This document shows positions 10,705-23,179 of a stretch of DNA of 64,000 bases, in pieces. Location of the stretch: positions 26,381,001 to 26,445,000 of the forward strand of contig CM049398.1 of NCBI GenBank assembly GCA_026929865.2, written 5' to 3'. The stretch's first letter is position 1. The number at the start of each line of letters is the position of its first letter. A model generated the notes under the pieces. The model made no database searches and was not told the origin of the DNA. It saw nothing but the letters and a program-made list of their open reading frames with translations. This DNA comes from Hyperoplus lanceolatus (Eukaryota > Chordata > Actinopteri > Uranoscopiformes > Ammodytidae). Made by a program: the position numbers and the translations under genes.

Positions 10705-11513
10705 CACTCAACAAAAATATAAACGCAACACTTTTGTTTTTGCTCCCATTTTTCATGAGATGGACTTAAAGATCTAAAATTCATTCCAGATACACAATAT
10801 TACCATTTCTCTCAAACATTGTTCACAAATCTGTCTAAATGTGTGAGCACTTCTGCTTTGCTGAGATAATCCATCCCACCTCACAGGTGTGCCACATCAA
10901 GATGCTGATCTGACATCATGATTAGTGCACAGGTGTGCCTTAGACTGTCCACAATAAAAGGCCACTCTGAAATGTGCAGTTTTGTCTCACAGCAAAATGC
11001 CACAGATGCCACAAGCATTGAGGGAGCGTGCAATTGGCATGCTGACAGCAGGAATGTCAACCAGATCTGTTGCTCGTGCATTGAATGTTCATTTCTCCAC
11101 CATAAGCCGTCTCCAGCAACTTTTTCTGATAAACTCTATGCGAAGAAGATGTGTTGCACTGCATGAGGCAAATGGTGGTCACACCAGATACTGACTGGTT
11201 CTGAGTCCCCAGACCCCCAATAAAGCAAAAAAATGCACATTTCAGAGTGGCCTTTTATTGTGGACAGTCTAAGGCACACCTGTGCACTAATCATGATGTC
11301 AGATCAGCATCTTGATGTGGCACACCTGTGAGGTGGGACGGATTATCTCAGCAAAGCAGAAGTGCTCACTATCACACATTTAGACAGATTTGTGAACAAT
11401 GTTTGAGAGAAATGGTACAATTGTGTATCTGGAATGAATTTTAGATCTTTAAGTCCATCTCATGAAAAATGGGAGCAAAAACAAAAGTGTTGCGTTTATA
11501 TTTTTGTTGAGTA
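10705..11513 (+). mobile_element. Tc1-type transposon, internally deleted
   Basis: The ends CACTCAACAAAAATATAAAC and GTTTATATTTTTGTTGAGTA are flanked by TA (10703-10704 and 11514-11515). The terminal inverted repeats are very long, about 270 bp each (10705-10978 and 11240-11513), and nearly identical apart from a few substitutions and a 4-bp indel. Between them is a short transposase remnant. TA duplication and CACTCAACAAAAAT ends are those of Tc1/mariner elements common in ray-finned fish. At 809 bp it is about half the length of an autonomous element; the missing part is the catalytic core. Confidence 0.93.
10997..11194 (+). pseudogene. Tc1 transposase remnant, N- and C-termini joined in frame
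   Basis: This 65-codon open frame starts MPQMPQALRERAIGMLTAG and continues MSTRSVARALNVHFSTISRL, a paired-like helix-turn-helix DNA-binding region of Tc1/mariner transposases. At about residue 42 it passes directly into NSMRRRCVALHEANGGHTRY and a stop, which is the characteristic C-terminus of the same family. Roughly 270 residues, including all three catalytic DDE residues, are missing, yet the frame is kept. It cannot catalyse transposition. If translated it could bind transposon ends, but nothing in the sequence shows that it is expressed. Confidence 0.85.
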
Positions 11514-12349
11514 TACGTTATGCTATCTCTATGTCTGTGTAGTGTATGGTAAGTTTTTTGTCCGCCTCCCCTTAAACTGGCACAGTGGTGTAGCAGAGAG
11601 AAACTGATCACTCAGCATGACTCCATTAATAAGACTCAAGAGAAGGATCAGTGCTCACCAGTAGCAGCTAAAGGGTCAGCTACACAGAGGTTAGTTGGAG
11701 CAACAAGGATGGAAAGACTGGAAGATAAATGAATGCCAAAATAAACAAAGGGAAGAGAGAGGGAATGGGAAGTTAGTTAGAGAGACAAGGCACTGAGATA
11801 AGGAGGCAATATGGTCCGAGTTGGTGGGAGATACAACAATGTTAAGGGTCTCATGATGAAACTGACAGAGATATGGAGGACAATGGAGCTGAGGCAGTGA
11901 AGGGAAGAAAAAACGAGAGACAGAGAGCAGCAACCTTTGGGGAAAAAAAGAAATAAGAGGTTACACTAGTGGAAAGACAAAATACAGAAATATTTAGATG
12001 TTATTGCATCTATTAAGACCAGAGAAAAGATGATAAGGACATTAGTGTGCCAAAAGAAGGCAGTTAAGTTGTGTTACGTATATAGCAGTTTGTAAAGCCA
12101 CATACTGTATAATGGATAAATATAATAATGTTGACAAATGAAAAATATGATGTAGCAATTATTTAATGGATTGCCGTTCAACTTGATACAGACATTCACT
12201 GTCCCCTAGAGATGTGGCCTGTTGATCTTGATGGTGTCCTGACCTTAACACTGAGACGTTTGTTGTCTTAACTGAATTGCCTCCAAAACTTTTGGCTGTA
12301 CTCTATGTTTCGAATAGCAAATCCAACTAAGCAACTAAGATGGTAAAAA

Positions 12350-12440
12350 CTGTGAACGTCAGCATGTTAACATTGTCATTGTGAGCTCAGTGAGTTAGTA
12401 TGCAAATGTTAGCAGTTAGCTCAAAGGACAAATTACACAG
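12350..12440. repeat. Possible dispersed fish repeat fragment (AGCATGTTAAC type)
   Basis: The block contains GTCAGCATGTTAACATTG and TATGCAAATGTTAGCAGTTA, resembling the GCTAGCATGCTAAC-rich dispersed repeats often seen in teleosts. The assignment is from general familiarity only. Confidence 0.35.
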
Positions 12441-12479
12441 TAGAATAGCTGTAGACTATTGGAAATGGAGGACATTCAT

Positions 12480-12610
12480 ATAAGCACTTAATGCACACAC
12501 ACGCTGTGACCGTCAGGAGCAATTTGGAGTTGTATCACGCCCAAAGATACTTTAACAGGCTGCTGAGGATAGAACTGCAGACAAGTGAATGACCTACTGT
12601 GCCACTGTCA
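12480..12610 (-). repeat. Possible degraded tRNA-SINE fragment
   Basis: The stretch GAGCAATTTGGAGTTGTATC followed by GCTGAGGATAGAACTGCAGA resembles a diverged, inverted SINE body and B-box region like that at 52570-52776. It is heavily degraded. Confidence 0.3.
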
Positions 12611-15494
12611 CCGCAGTTTAACTCTAGTTTAAAATTGTCTTATAGCCTATGGCTGTAAGACAAGATCACTACTCATAGGCTTTGAATTTTTTTTATACAC
12701 ATTGCCGCAGGTTGAAAATACAGGTGGTGCACATTCACATGCACACACATACTCACTACCAGTCTCTCTTTGAATGTGTTATGGTAAATTAATTTGTAAG
12801 TCCCTCAGTATGTGCAAGGACACATGGAGTGAGAATCTCAAGTGGGATGCCCGTCTTGCAGTGACAGCACTTTTCTCACACAATTGAAGCTGTGTGCAAG
12901 ATGCCAGAGTGCATGGATGCATAATGTGTCTTCATTTTAAACCGGGGAGAAATATATATGAAGAATGGAAATATGGGAGGGGAGTGTTTCTCTGTTGCCA
13001 ACATAGATTTAATTTTTTTTCTATCCTTTTGGAAGGCACTGCTTCTTGCAATTCTGCACAAACCGGGGCTAATTAAATTCACTAGCTGGCTCCTTCCTCC
13101 TATTACATCTCTCATTTCATAACCTTGAAATTATTACTTTTTATTTCCTTCTTGTGACACACATATGGTAAACTTTAGGACACGCACACACAGTTAAGAG
13201 ATGAACCATGGACTAAATTGGAATTATACAATATATTGCATGTGTTTTCTTGTATTGAGTGCATCGCTAGTGTTAAAATCATTTCACACACTATGGTACA
13301 TTACTGATTATTTCTCTTTAAATTCATGATTGATTTAGCTTAGGTTACAACTTTACTCTATAATTGCCTGAGCACACTTGGAAAGTGATTTGATTGTTAG
13401 ACCATGTTGAATTGACTCCATAGTCATTTTTGCTTGAATTATGTTTGGGTTTTTTCTTTTCTTAACAAAGGCTTGCCTTGTTGCAAATAAAACTCAATTT
13501 GCTAACCTTGCTGTGCTCTCAAAACCTTGCTGAACCTAGTCACTGGGCATGGACTCAGCACCATGAGGCCATCACCATGTGTGCTCATTATTTGAGAAGA
13601 CAGGTGTAGGGGTCCAGGCTAAGAGGGTGGCCTTGGCAGAATAGCTCCTGGATTGGCAAGCTGGCTTTGGAGGTGGAATGTCACATAACACATAAACAAG
13701 CTGGCTCACAAATGACACATGTAACATTACGTCTAACTTTACCAACGTTGCAGTAACAGTATCTAAGCCACATTAGCTTAGCTGGCTGAGCTACATGGAC
13801 AAACTCCTGATGTGTTAACATGTAGATCCAGACATTCTCTGGACATTTCTCGCAGTTCATTTGTGAAATGGGGTAGAGCTTCTTAAAGTTAATAGAGTAC
13901 CTAACACTAATTTAAGTTAACCAGCTAACATCTGCTAACAACAGCATCATGTTAATTTACTGTTAATAAAAGTAATTCATCACATTGGAGCAGACAGAGT
14001 TGTCCCTTAGCATTTTTGAGTGGAGCCGGACCATGTGTACGCCAAATCACAAGGACTAACAAAACAGAGAAAGAGACTGACATACAGAGGACCACTAGAG
14101 ACACAGGGAAGGGGAAATAAAATGAATCTTGCTGGGGGACAGCACTGCCATAACACAGCTCACTGTAAAGCTGTGTGTAGTTGAATTCCCACTTTGGCAG
14201 TATAGCTGTATGTATGTTTATGTTGTCTTATGAAAGCTCACAGAGCCAACCAACCCACTGCTCTTCTGACCGTCTATGGTTTCGCATTTCAAATGGAAGT
14301 TAATAGTAGATTCCGTCTGATTGATTATGTTACATACTAAACTTCCAATAAGTTCATGTGCATGTTCAATTTATCTTCAATATTCAAAGGAACTGAGCCA
14401 ACTCTCCACATGTACTCTATGCAATTATTAAAATACAGATTCAACTCAGGAGATATTCTATAATTTAGTTTCTCTGTGGCTTTATGTGCACTTAAGCATG
14501 AAGGTGTGTGTACACAGTAAGTGTGCAATGAAGTGTGCAATGGGTGTGTGTGTCCTTGTGAGGTTTAACGTGTGTGCATAAAGGTCCAATTGGCAGCATT
14601 GGTACCCTGACTATGAGCTAATAGACCTATCAAGCGGTCCCCCCAGGTCATTCAAGCCTGTGTAATTGAACCATTGAGGGTATCTACTAACCTGTAACTA
14701 CAATTTCTCTCTCACACACACTCACATGCACGTTTAGCCCTGTGGCCCAGATCACACAGCCACTCCAGCTGCTTTGTTGGTATAGACTTTTCTTCACACA
14801 TCATCCCTTTGCCAATACTCTATCCATCCACAAGCCCATACTTTATTCCTTGAAATCTGTTAACTGGTATCCCCCCTTTTCCCTGGAGTACAATTCCGCA
14901 GACATCACTTTGAGCTATGTAACAAGATTGTCCTTTAAACTCCAGTGTTCCATAACCACCATTTTAACTATACAAGCATACACTGTTGTCCTAAACCACT
15001 CCTTAAATGACTGTTCATTTATTTAATTTCTTCCAAAACTCCCATCATGCTATGCATTATTATGTGTGTATGTGTGTGAAGGTGACACACTTTGGCCAAG
15101 CAGCAAACACAGCGACAGACACAGGAGTGTATCACATTTCATTTATATTTCACTTATCTGCAGCGACAGCAGCATCTATTGCCCACTAGTAACAATGCAA
15201 TTAGCAGATATCATTCATTTATGAACTGTTGGCATTGAGCGGGATATGTCCCATCTTGACTAAAGTTACAGTTGTAAAATATAGAGCAATATTTTGGGAA
15301 ATAAAACAATACCCTGTCTTTCTTAATGTAATCAACCATGACTCCAAGGCAGTTTCTAACCCAAGCAATTAGAAAGGTACACAAACTTAAGATGGAGTGA
15401 AATATAATGTTACACATCTTCTACTACAGCATACATTATGTGCATGCTCTGATACATGTATGGCTAACAGTGTCACAAATGTAATGATCACTTA

Positions 15495-15610
15495 AAAATG
15501 GTCCAAGGAACTTTCAGCTTTTGTTAATTCTTGCACCCCCTTTGGACAAAAGCGGTACTTTTCTTTTTACTATGCCAGCTATAGTTCCTCGGTCAGGAAG
15601 AACTCCCCTT
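15495..15610 (+). mobile_element. Degraded member of the TTAA MITE family
   Basis: AAGGAACTTTCAGC, TTAATTCTTGCACCCC and CTATGCCAGCTATAGTTC align in order with the two better-preserved copies at 45089-45299 and 55287-55519. Its own ends and TTAA sites are no longer clear. Confidence 0.45.
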
Positions 15611-16312
15611 GCCCTCACCACATAACTGTCTGTGAGATGGTGCCTACAAGCTTTAAGCCAGTGTTCCCTTCTAAAAACCTAGCATTGTGTGGAGGCAAAA
15701 TGGCAAGAGGCTCTCTGTGTCAGATCTCATATCTGGGGTTTCCAAACTTCAATGGGGTGGAGCGCAATGCTGTTGTCCTTTACCATGGCAGGGCTCAACT
15801 CGATGATGTGCAGACTGCCTGGTACCTGCTTCTGTTAAGGGGTTGGGGTATAAGGGAAATACTGTCCTATGAATGACAAGGAGTTGGTATAATGTGACAT
15901 GAATTAATGTACTCTATGTCATTTTAGATCATGGTAACCAACTGCTGGTGCTGCTCGATGTTTTCTCTATTAGCAGCAATGCATGTGTTGACAATTAACA
16001 GACACCTGAAATTTTGGCTTATAATTATTCATCACAGCCATTTACAACAATGAGGACCATCCTACAGTTTTGCCACTGATCTGTTCATCACACAACTCCT
16101 AAACTTGTTAACCCTTTAAACCTTGAACATTATATTTACAATAAATGCCACCAGTGATGTTATAATGTCAACAGTCCGAACCAGTAGTTGTGGAGTGTGC
16201 AGACAAGATGTTCCTACGTTTTTTTTTGTCAGTTTCCCAAAACAAATGGTTTGTTGGTCTTCCGTGCAATGGTTGAAGTTGCATGAATCTCACATTGTCA
16301 GTGACATCCTCC
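15611..16312. other. Unassigned sequence
   Basis: No supported feature. A 79-codon open frame at 15637-15876 has no recognisable motif and is adjacent to MITE-like sequence. Confidence 0.4.
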
Positions 16313-17212
16313 AAGGCCGAGGCAGCCCGAGGCATAAGCAAACTAAGCGGTTGCTTGGGGCCCCCGACCGCCAGGGGGGCCCCCTCCAAAACATTTTTAT
16401 TTTTAATTTTTTTGAGTTTGTGTGTTTGATATTCACATCATATTATGCAAATTTAATTCATCATACAAACAATCAATACAATGTTTTGGTCTAGATAATT
16501 AATAGCCTAATAATTGCATCAGTTTATCTGGGAGGTAATCCGAAATTCACTGATCATGTCACGTTCACATCCATGCACAGTGTGTATTGAGTTAATTTAA
16601 AAACCATTGGAAATGGGGCTGCCCTCAGTTGCCCATGCACTGTGTATAGTCTATAGCCTATTTCAGCCTCGTCTGTAAAAAAAGAAAGCTGTACAACAGA
16701 GCTCTTCTGCTTCGTTCCTCTCACTGCATTTAAATCCATCCATTATATTACAGAGAAATATGCCCAGTAAAAGAAAAAGAGCTCCAAGCCCATCCCAGAA
16801 GAACATCCATAATATTTTATTTTAAATTAATATTTGTATGTAAAATCCATGTGCCTTTCTTCAATAGTTTCTAATTCATCCGACCCAGTCTCCAAATTAT
16901 TTGTTCACGCAAAATTTCTCAGATTTAGCCTCTTAATTTGTCTCTCAAATTGCACCAGATTCATGCATTTCACTTTAAAAACTTAAAAAAAAATCTCCCG
17001 GAGGGGCAAACCCCCGGAACCCCCTAGAAGGGTCGGGATCCCAGCTGTCATATATTTTCACCCATCTGGACATTGGATGCACTAGCAGAAAACACTGGGT
17101 GTGGGGATAACATTTAACAATGGGTAATAATTTGGGCAGCGCTACGATTGGAGAGGTGCCCCCTGATCATATTCCCCTTAGGGCACCATGAAGGCTTGGG
17201 CCGGCTCTGCCC
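16313..17212 (+). mobile_element. hAT-like element remnant with GGCCGG ends
   Basis: The left end CAAGGCCGAGGCAGCCCGAG and the right end CTTGGGCCGGCTCTG are imperfect inverted repeats typical of CAGGGCCGG-type hAT elements. Next to the left end are GGGGCCCCC/GGGGGGCCCCC tracts. Most of the element is the inverted counterpart of 740-1500. It retains the start of a transposase-like frame at 16760. No 8-bp duplication could be matched at the ends, so the boundaries are approximate. Confidence 0.68.
16760..16879 (+). pseudogene. Transposase N-terminal stub
   Basis: The frame starts MPSKRKRAPSPSQKNIHNIL, a basic, proline/serine-rich start like those of hAT transposases of the zinc-finger (ZMYM/TTF-type) group in fish, then runs about 40 codons to a stop with no zinc finger or catalytic region. 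The similarity is from the basic start only; the surrounding element supports it. Confidence 0.45.
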
Positions 17213-18091
17213 AAGCATATCAATCTGCCTACTAGAGGGCACAGCCTGTTTAAAACCAAAAGGTCATATCCCGTTCAGACTGACATAGGGACATGTTACA
17301 AATTTTAATTTGCAGTCAACCTAAATATATCCACCTAACCTGCCTTCTCAACTCGTTTCATGTCTGGTCCAAAGGCATTGTAATGTAGAAATAAGTTAAA
17401 TTATATGCATATGGTCAACCTTCTTGTATAAAAGCAACATACAGTATTGCTATTAGTTTAGATTCCAATGAACATACGCAATCGGATTGAATATGTTCAA
17501 CCTGGCTCAACGGTGTGCAACAATAAGGGGAGGCCAGACATGGTCTTGAATAAACATAGGATATTTAATAAAGGATAATGTGAAATAACTAAACACAAAG
17601 GAAACACATGGTAGCTGCTTGCCGGGGAAGAGGATGAGTCAATCTGTCAGGGCTGCTTTATAGGCTCCTGAGCCAAGCCTGCTCAGGTGAGCTGCATCTA
17701 TTCAAGTGGTGTGACTTCGCCCAACAGCTCCCTGCAACACAGAACACACCAGCAGCAACATACAACACGAAGGCAACCCTGTGGCCGTCACCCCCCCCCC
17801 CCCCCCAATAAGACAGGATGTATACCCCGTAAATTAATTAAGGGCATAAACTCATGTCCACTATTACAGGTTACACTACTCTCTTTTTACGTTCATAAAT
17901 CCAGAGTTAATGTTTGCAGATAACTCTTTTCGAACACACCTATGTTCACAATTTAGAGCTCAAAAACTTATGAGAATACAGAGCAAGGGTTACTATGTGT
18001 AACCTAGTACATCTTTTTTCATGACAAGTTCTCAATATATTTGTAAAAAAAAAATTAAACTAGAATGTTCATGCAGTTGTTCTTTAACATG
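17213..18091. other. Unassigned sequence with poly(C) tract
   Basis: Contains a 17-C run (17790-17806) and a moderately GC-rich block 17500-17780 whose CTCCTGAGCC...GCTCAGGTGAGC motif resembles LTR-like dispersed repeats in fish. No boundaries are visible. Confidence 0.4.
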
Positions 18092-18100
18092 GGGACATAC

Positions 18101-18972
18101 AACACACTCTCACTCCTAGAACGTCACAGTGCAACTGTGGTACAGGGCCTCTTACCGTCCGTCACTGACGTGAAATCAGACTTTGCCGCCGTCTGAAGAC
18201 GGACTGGGGGTTCAATTCACTACAATGTAATGCCACCCCGGGCGCTGTTCATTTCTATTGGTCAGATACATGTCAGGTGACTTTCAAGTTTCTCCCGGCG
18301 AAAATGAAATCCAGGCTGTGGCCGCCATTGCTACAGTTTTTAATTCAGATTTTTAAAAGATTTATAAGTTATTAATTGGGTTTTTGATAACATTGTTGTT
18401 GAGAAATGTGTGTCATACTTTCACAATCTTCACTCAGTGAATGTGTACGATTTAGTTTGATGGTTATCACGAATATTATTCTGGACATCGCAAGGTTTGT
18501 TTATCTTTGATCAGCTGCTTGCTATGACGCTTATGACGCTGCCTCCACAACGTGCATTTGTTGACAGCGGAGATTGAGCGTGTATCACGTGACAGTAGAC
18601 GAGCCTATAGCGGCAGCCCTTGTGGACTAGTAATGGCTGCCACCAATGCCTTTTTCAATGCGAATTGGGAGCTAAAAAGGGCATAAATCCTTGTGTGGTG
18701 TTGTTTTTATAAGATTTCTAGCTAGAACTTTGTCCTTTACTTTCATAATCTTGATACAGCAAATTCATATGATCTGTCTGAAGCCTGATAGTTGTCACGG
18801 AATTTTCGGTAGCTATTCTAACTGCACTGAAATATGTTTTACACACACAGCTGAGAAGAGCGCTCACTCCTATCGTTTTTCATAAAAACCAACTCGCCAG
18901 TAGGTTTAAGAGAAAGACGAACAATATGAAACCATATGAATAGGTTATAGAAACAACAGCATTTCACATTTT
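18101..18972 (+). repeat. Left long terminal inverted repeat of the MULE-type element
   Basis: Collinear with the right arm but longer. It has about 24 extra bases containing a doubled TATGACGCT motif near 18523-18541, and about 270 extra bases (18565-18835). Part of that extra block (18727-18806) resembles the arm's own 18411-18480, suggesting an internal duplication. Confidence 0.75.
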
Positions 18973-19975
18973 TACAATAAATGATTCAGATAGGCCTATC
19001 ATACTCAGAAAAGAAATGGCACATATATTAGTGGTCCATGTGCAAAATAGCTCACGAAAATATGTTTGCTAATCTGGGACAGTCTGTATTATGCATAAAA
19101 AAACAATATCCCCTTAATAAATGCAAGTCATCAACACTCATGGTCTAAGATGCATTGCTCAGGTTTGATGGTTTAGATTTGAACAATATGTTCTTGCTTC
19201 CTGCTAGATAAAAAAACCTAAATACATTTTCCAAATAGTATTGCATAATTTGATTCGTAATTGTATCAATTTGATTAAAACAATTAACATTGTTTTAATA
19301 ATGACAAATGTAAAGCCTTAGAATTGATTTCCTCTAAAACCTATTTCACTGTCCTTTTTCTGGACTTCACATGGTTTACTTCCTTTTTGACTGTTTCCCC
19401 TCCATTCTCTTTATAATCAAAACTGAGAATTCATATGACTTCAATCAGAGGGAACCCCTGTCAGTCAGAAATGAGAGATAAATGTTCTGGACCTTAGGTG
19501 TCCCACATTAGGGCAACTCACCCTATAGATTTCCAAAGCAGAATTCTACATTACTTCAGTAGCCTATTTCAAAGCATGTGGCGGAACCATGAGAATCTTT
19601 AAATGTCAATGTATTTGTTTGGTCAACAAAGGTATAGTTTTGTCATAGATATGTAGCCTATTTTCTCAAGCCTATTTTCAGATACCACTTTATGAAGGCC
19701 CCATGAAGCTTTTCTCTTTTGTTCTTTCTTTGTTTTTGTCGAAGTAGGAACCAAAATGAGCTAACTTTAGAGATTATAAAACATAATGCAATCGACAATC
19801 TAAAATCCAAATTGAATAGGCTATACGATGGATAGATTTACTGTAGGCCTAAATGGCCTACAGGCCTGTACTTTATTCATCCTCAAAGGGAAATGTAAGT
19901 GTCCCCGCAGCAGTAATAATGTAAACAGTCTGCACGTTACATTTGCTTTAATCTGTTGTCCAGGTTAATGTCCAG

Positions 19976-21236
19976 GGGCCTCATTTATAAAGCTTGCGGC
20001 GCACAAAAACCTTGCGTAGACGGACAGAAATGTGCGGGAAAATGTGCGGTGACAAACGTTGGTATTTATAAAAACATTCTTTGCAGAGAAGTATGCGTAT
20101 TACCACGCCAACTTTCGACCATGGATAGAGCTACCGCAAGGTTTTCCTGACTCGGGGAATCAGCGACACTCAATGGCAACACCACAAAATAAAGCTCAGT
20201 CATCAGAAAAACCCAGACAAATGATGCTTGTCCCCCAATATATTTAGTCAATAAAATGTATAAGCTTACCTATAGTTGCGAATGTATGGCTACTGTAGTC
20301 TATGGCATGCAGTTGTGATGTAGGTTGAATTACTTATCAAGTAGCCTAGGTCTACATGTTTTTGTTATATTTTATAAGTTGAATCTTATAGCGCTACTCT
20401 ATAATAATATCCTATACGTCGGGAGGTGTTTCCGTGTGTGGCCAGCGGGAGAGCAAATTTTAAGGTGTGTAAAAAGTAGTTTTGTACAAAGTTAAGCCCT
20501 ACAGATATTAATTAAAACTGTATATTTTGTTAGATAAAATCATGTTATGAATTCAGCAAATCATTACACGCATCTCTTTCCCATAACAATTCACCCTGGA
20601 AGATATAACTATAATCTGACAATCTGATAATCTAATTGTTGGAAATGTGTGGATCTCACAGAAGGGAAACGATGCTCTCGAATAGACTATAGGCATTATT
20701 TCACTTGTCACACCATTTTATATAGGCCTACATATAGTAATACAGGTACGCTAATTCGTGATATTGCATACAGCACAAAGGTGGGAGAAACTGCTTTACA
20801 AAGACTATAACGACTGTGCCAATCATGATATGTGATCAGCGCGCCGTGTGTGTTTGTGTGACAGTTACTGCAGCACGCACGTCACAGGCTTTCTTCCTTC
20901 CCAGTCGCTTTCTTAGCGGCCGGTTGCCTCCCTTTTTTCCTCATGTCAGTCAAAATTCCATGCTTATTAAGTGCGTCATCATATTCAGGAGCTATTTAGC
21001 ATTCGCCATGTATGTTAGATTGTGGGATGAAACTGGGAGGTGAAGTGGGAGGAGACCGGGCGGAGATCGTCTGCACACAATTCACCTCAGGTGGGTAATT
21101 ATAAAGGGAAGATTGCATGCAACTGTGCGCCGCACAGTTTTATAAATCTGATTTTTTTTTGCGCAGCACATTTTTGGCTTTGTGCGAACGCAATGTTTTA
21201 GGATGGTTTCTACTCACACCGTTATAAATGAGGCCC
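19976..21236. mobile_element. PIF/Harbinger-like element, 1.26 kb, CAG target duplication
   Basis: The ends GGGCCTCATTTATAA and TTATAAATGAGGCCC are perfect 15-bp inverted repeats flanked by CAG (19973-19975 and 21237-21239). A 3-bp duplication and GGGCCTC-type ends fit PIF/Harbinger. Sub-terminal regions have inverted GTGCGGCGCACA-like motifs (TTGCGGCGCACAAAAA on the left, GTGCGCCGCACAGTTT on the right). There is no HARBI1-like nuclease or Myb-like frame, so it is non-autonomous. It lies inside the MULE-type element. Confidence 0.82.
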
Positions 21237-21764
21237 CAGGTGTTTGTAGCCTTCCATCAACTCGACCTCTTCTCCCAGAATGGAGATTCAGCTTAGTCCT
21301 CCTGAAATTCAGCTAACACAACTGTCCACCAGTTCCCTGTCCTTGTACACTGTCCCTTGAGCTGCCTACAGAACTGAAACATCCTACATCTTCTGGATCA
21401 TCTGAATATTTTATTAAAATAGGCCCATGTGAAAATGACAGGTGTTAATTGAGGGATGTGAAATACAAAGGTATTTTGAACAAAACAGGCTAGAATCATG
21501 GGACAAACTGTTATAGAGAGATCTTAACCTTATCATGCAGATTGAATCAGGGTGCTGTCAAGGCTTCCTTTCCCAATGCCACACCACAGGTCCAGCGCGA
21601 TACACAGGCGCCCTTACTAGCTAATTTGTGAACTTTTTGTGTCACCATTGCAACCCTTGACAACAAAAATTTGCTCTGGGGAAGAAAACTCTCCCAGAAT
21701 CGAAAAAAAACTGATTGTCCAAAGGTTAACCCATTTTAATATTGAGTTAACAAGGCCATTTCCA

Positions 21765-22379
21765 TGTTTTAACTGTGAAACGCTGTTGGTTCTATAAGTT
21801 ATTCATATTGTTTCATATTAGCGTACTCCATTCGTCCTTTTCTCGAGTTTACTAGCGAGTTGTTTTTTGGAAAAACGGTTGGAGTGAGCGCTCTTCTCAG
21901 CTGTGTGTGTGGATAACATCTTTGAGTGCAATCTGTGCATCAACAAATGCACGTTGTTCAAGCAGCTGATCAAAGATAAACAAACCTGGCGATGTCCAAA
22001 ATAATATTCGTGATAACCATCAAACTAAATCATACACATTCACTGAGTGAAGATTGTGAAAGTATGACAGACATTTCTCACCAACAATGTTATCAAAAAC
22101 CCAATTTATAACTTATAAATCTTTTAAAAATCTGAATTAAAAACTGTAGCAATGGCGGCCACAGCTTGGATTTCATTTTCGCCGGGAGAAACTTGAAAGT
22201 CACGTGACATGTATCTGTCCAATAGAAATGAATAGCGCCCGGGGTGGCATTACATTGTAGTGAATTGAACCCCCAGTCCGTCTTCAGACGACGGCAAAGT
22301 CTGATTTCACGTCAATGACGGACGGTAAGAGGCCCTGTACCACAGTCGCACTGTGACGTTCTAGGAGTGAGAATGTGTT
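21765..22379 (-). repeat. Right long terminal inverted repeat of the MULE-type element
   Basis: The reverse complement of 18101-18972, lacking the two extra blocks of the left arm. Open frames on the minus strand here (for example 22312-22518) are chance frames in TIR sequence. Confidence 0.85.
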
Positions 22380-22388
22380 GGGACATAC

Positions 22389-23179
22389 GTACTGGTCCCT
22401 GAGCTGTAAAAGCATTGCAACCACAATGCCTCTTTGTTTCCAGTTTCCATTGTACCCTCTCTGTCTCTTTCTCTGTCGATATGGCAGTGTTGACTGATTT
22501 GGCTGCAGGCTGACCCATGATGTCAATATCCCTACAGTGTATTCCCCTCTCTCTGACCTGACCTCATCGCTACCCCGTGACATGACCCAGCCACAGGCAC
22601 CCAAGGCATACAGCTCACTTCATTACCGATGGATGTAACCCAAAATAAAAACTAATTTGGAGAGTCTTAATTCCTTTCTGAGTGCTTCGTGGCACTATTG
22701 TTTTATGGGGTCAGCTAATCTGGCACATTTAGAGATGAGCAATTATCCGATGCTCAGCTGTGTCTAACTTGGAGAAGAGAGAGCGTAAACCAGGGTCACA
22801 AAAGGTTAAGTAGTTCCGTGTGAGGTCACTGGGTCAGTTGTTGACATTAAAGTTGGATCAGAGAGCATGTGATTGGTAAGGTGTGTTAAAGTTACAGTTA
22901 ATGCCCCAGATCACTGGTGAAAATATTTTTTTCTATATGACACGGTTGATGTTTCTGCATGTGAATCTTTGACTTTCTGAAGACTTACTTGAATGGTTAA
23001 TGGGCTGCATTTAAATTGAGTCTTTTCTCCGAAGTAGCAGACATCATCAGCAATGGCTTTACACCAACCCCTTTTACACAGAGATTGCGGCATATTGACG
23101 GAACGAAAGAGCGGCAATTTTCCGGCTCTGCTTGGTGTTATTTACACAGAACCAAGCAACGCCGGCCATACTTGTGAAT
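22389..23179. other. Unique flanking sequence
   Basis: Nothing recognised. The bases immediately after 22388 continue the locus interrupted by the MULE-type element. Confidence 0.5.

Larger units (their letters stand above)
11516..15489. other. Mostly unique AT-rich sequence
   Basis: No gene is recognised. Two weak repeat-like blocks are listed separately (12350-12440 and 12480-12610). The purine-rich stretch 11690-11970 is low complexity. Confidence 0.5.
18101..22379. mobile_element. Mutator-like (MULE-type) element, 4.28 kb, long inverted ends
   Basis: AACACACTCTCACTCCTAGA at the left and its reverse complement (one mismatch) at the right, flanked by GGGACATAC on both sides (18092-18100 and 22380-22388). 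The inverted arms continue for more than 600 bp (18101-18972 against 21765-22379) at high identity. Very long TIRs with a 9-bp duplication are the usual architecture of Mutator-like elements. The interior has no transposase frame and hosts a Harbinger-like element, so it is non-autonomous. The superfamily call is from structure alone. Confidence 0.78.

Noticed and set aside
22284..22604. 106-codon minus-strand frame
   Set aside because: It spans the end of the MULE-type TIR into flanking DNA and has no domain.
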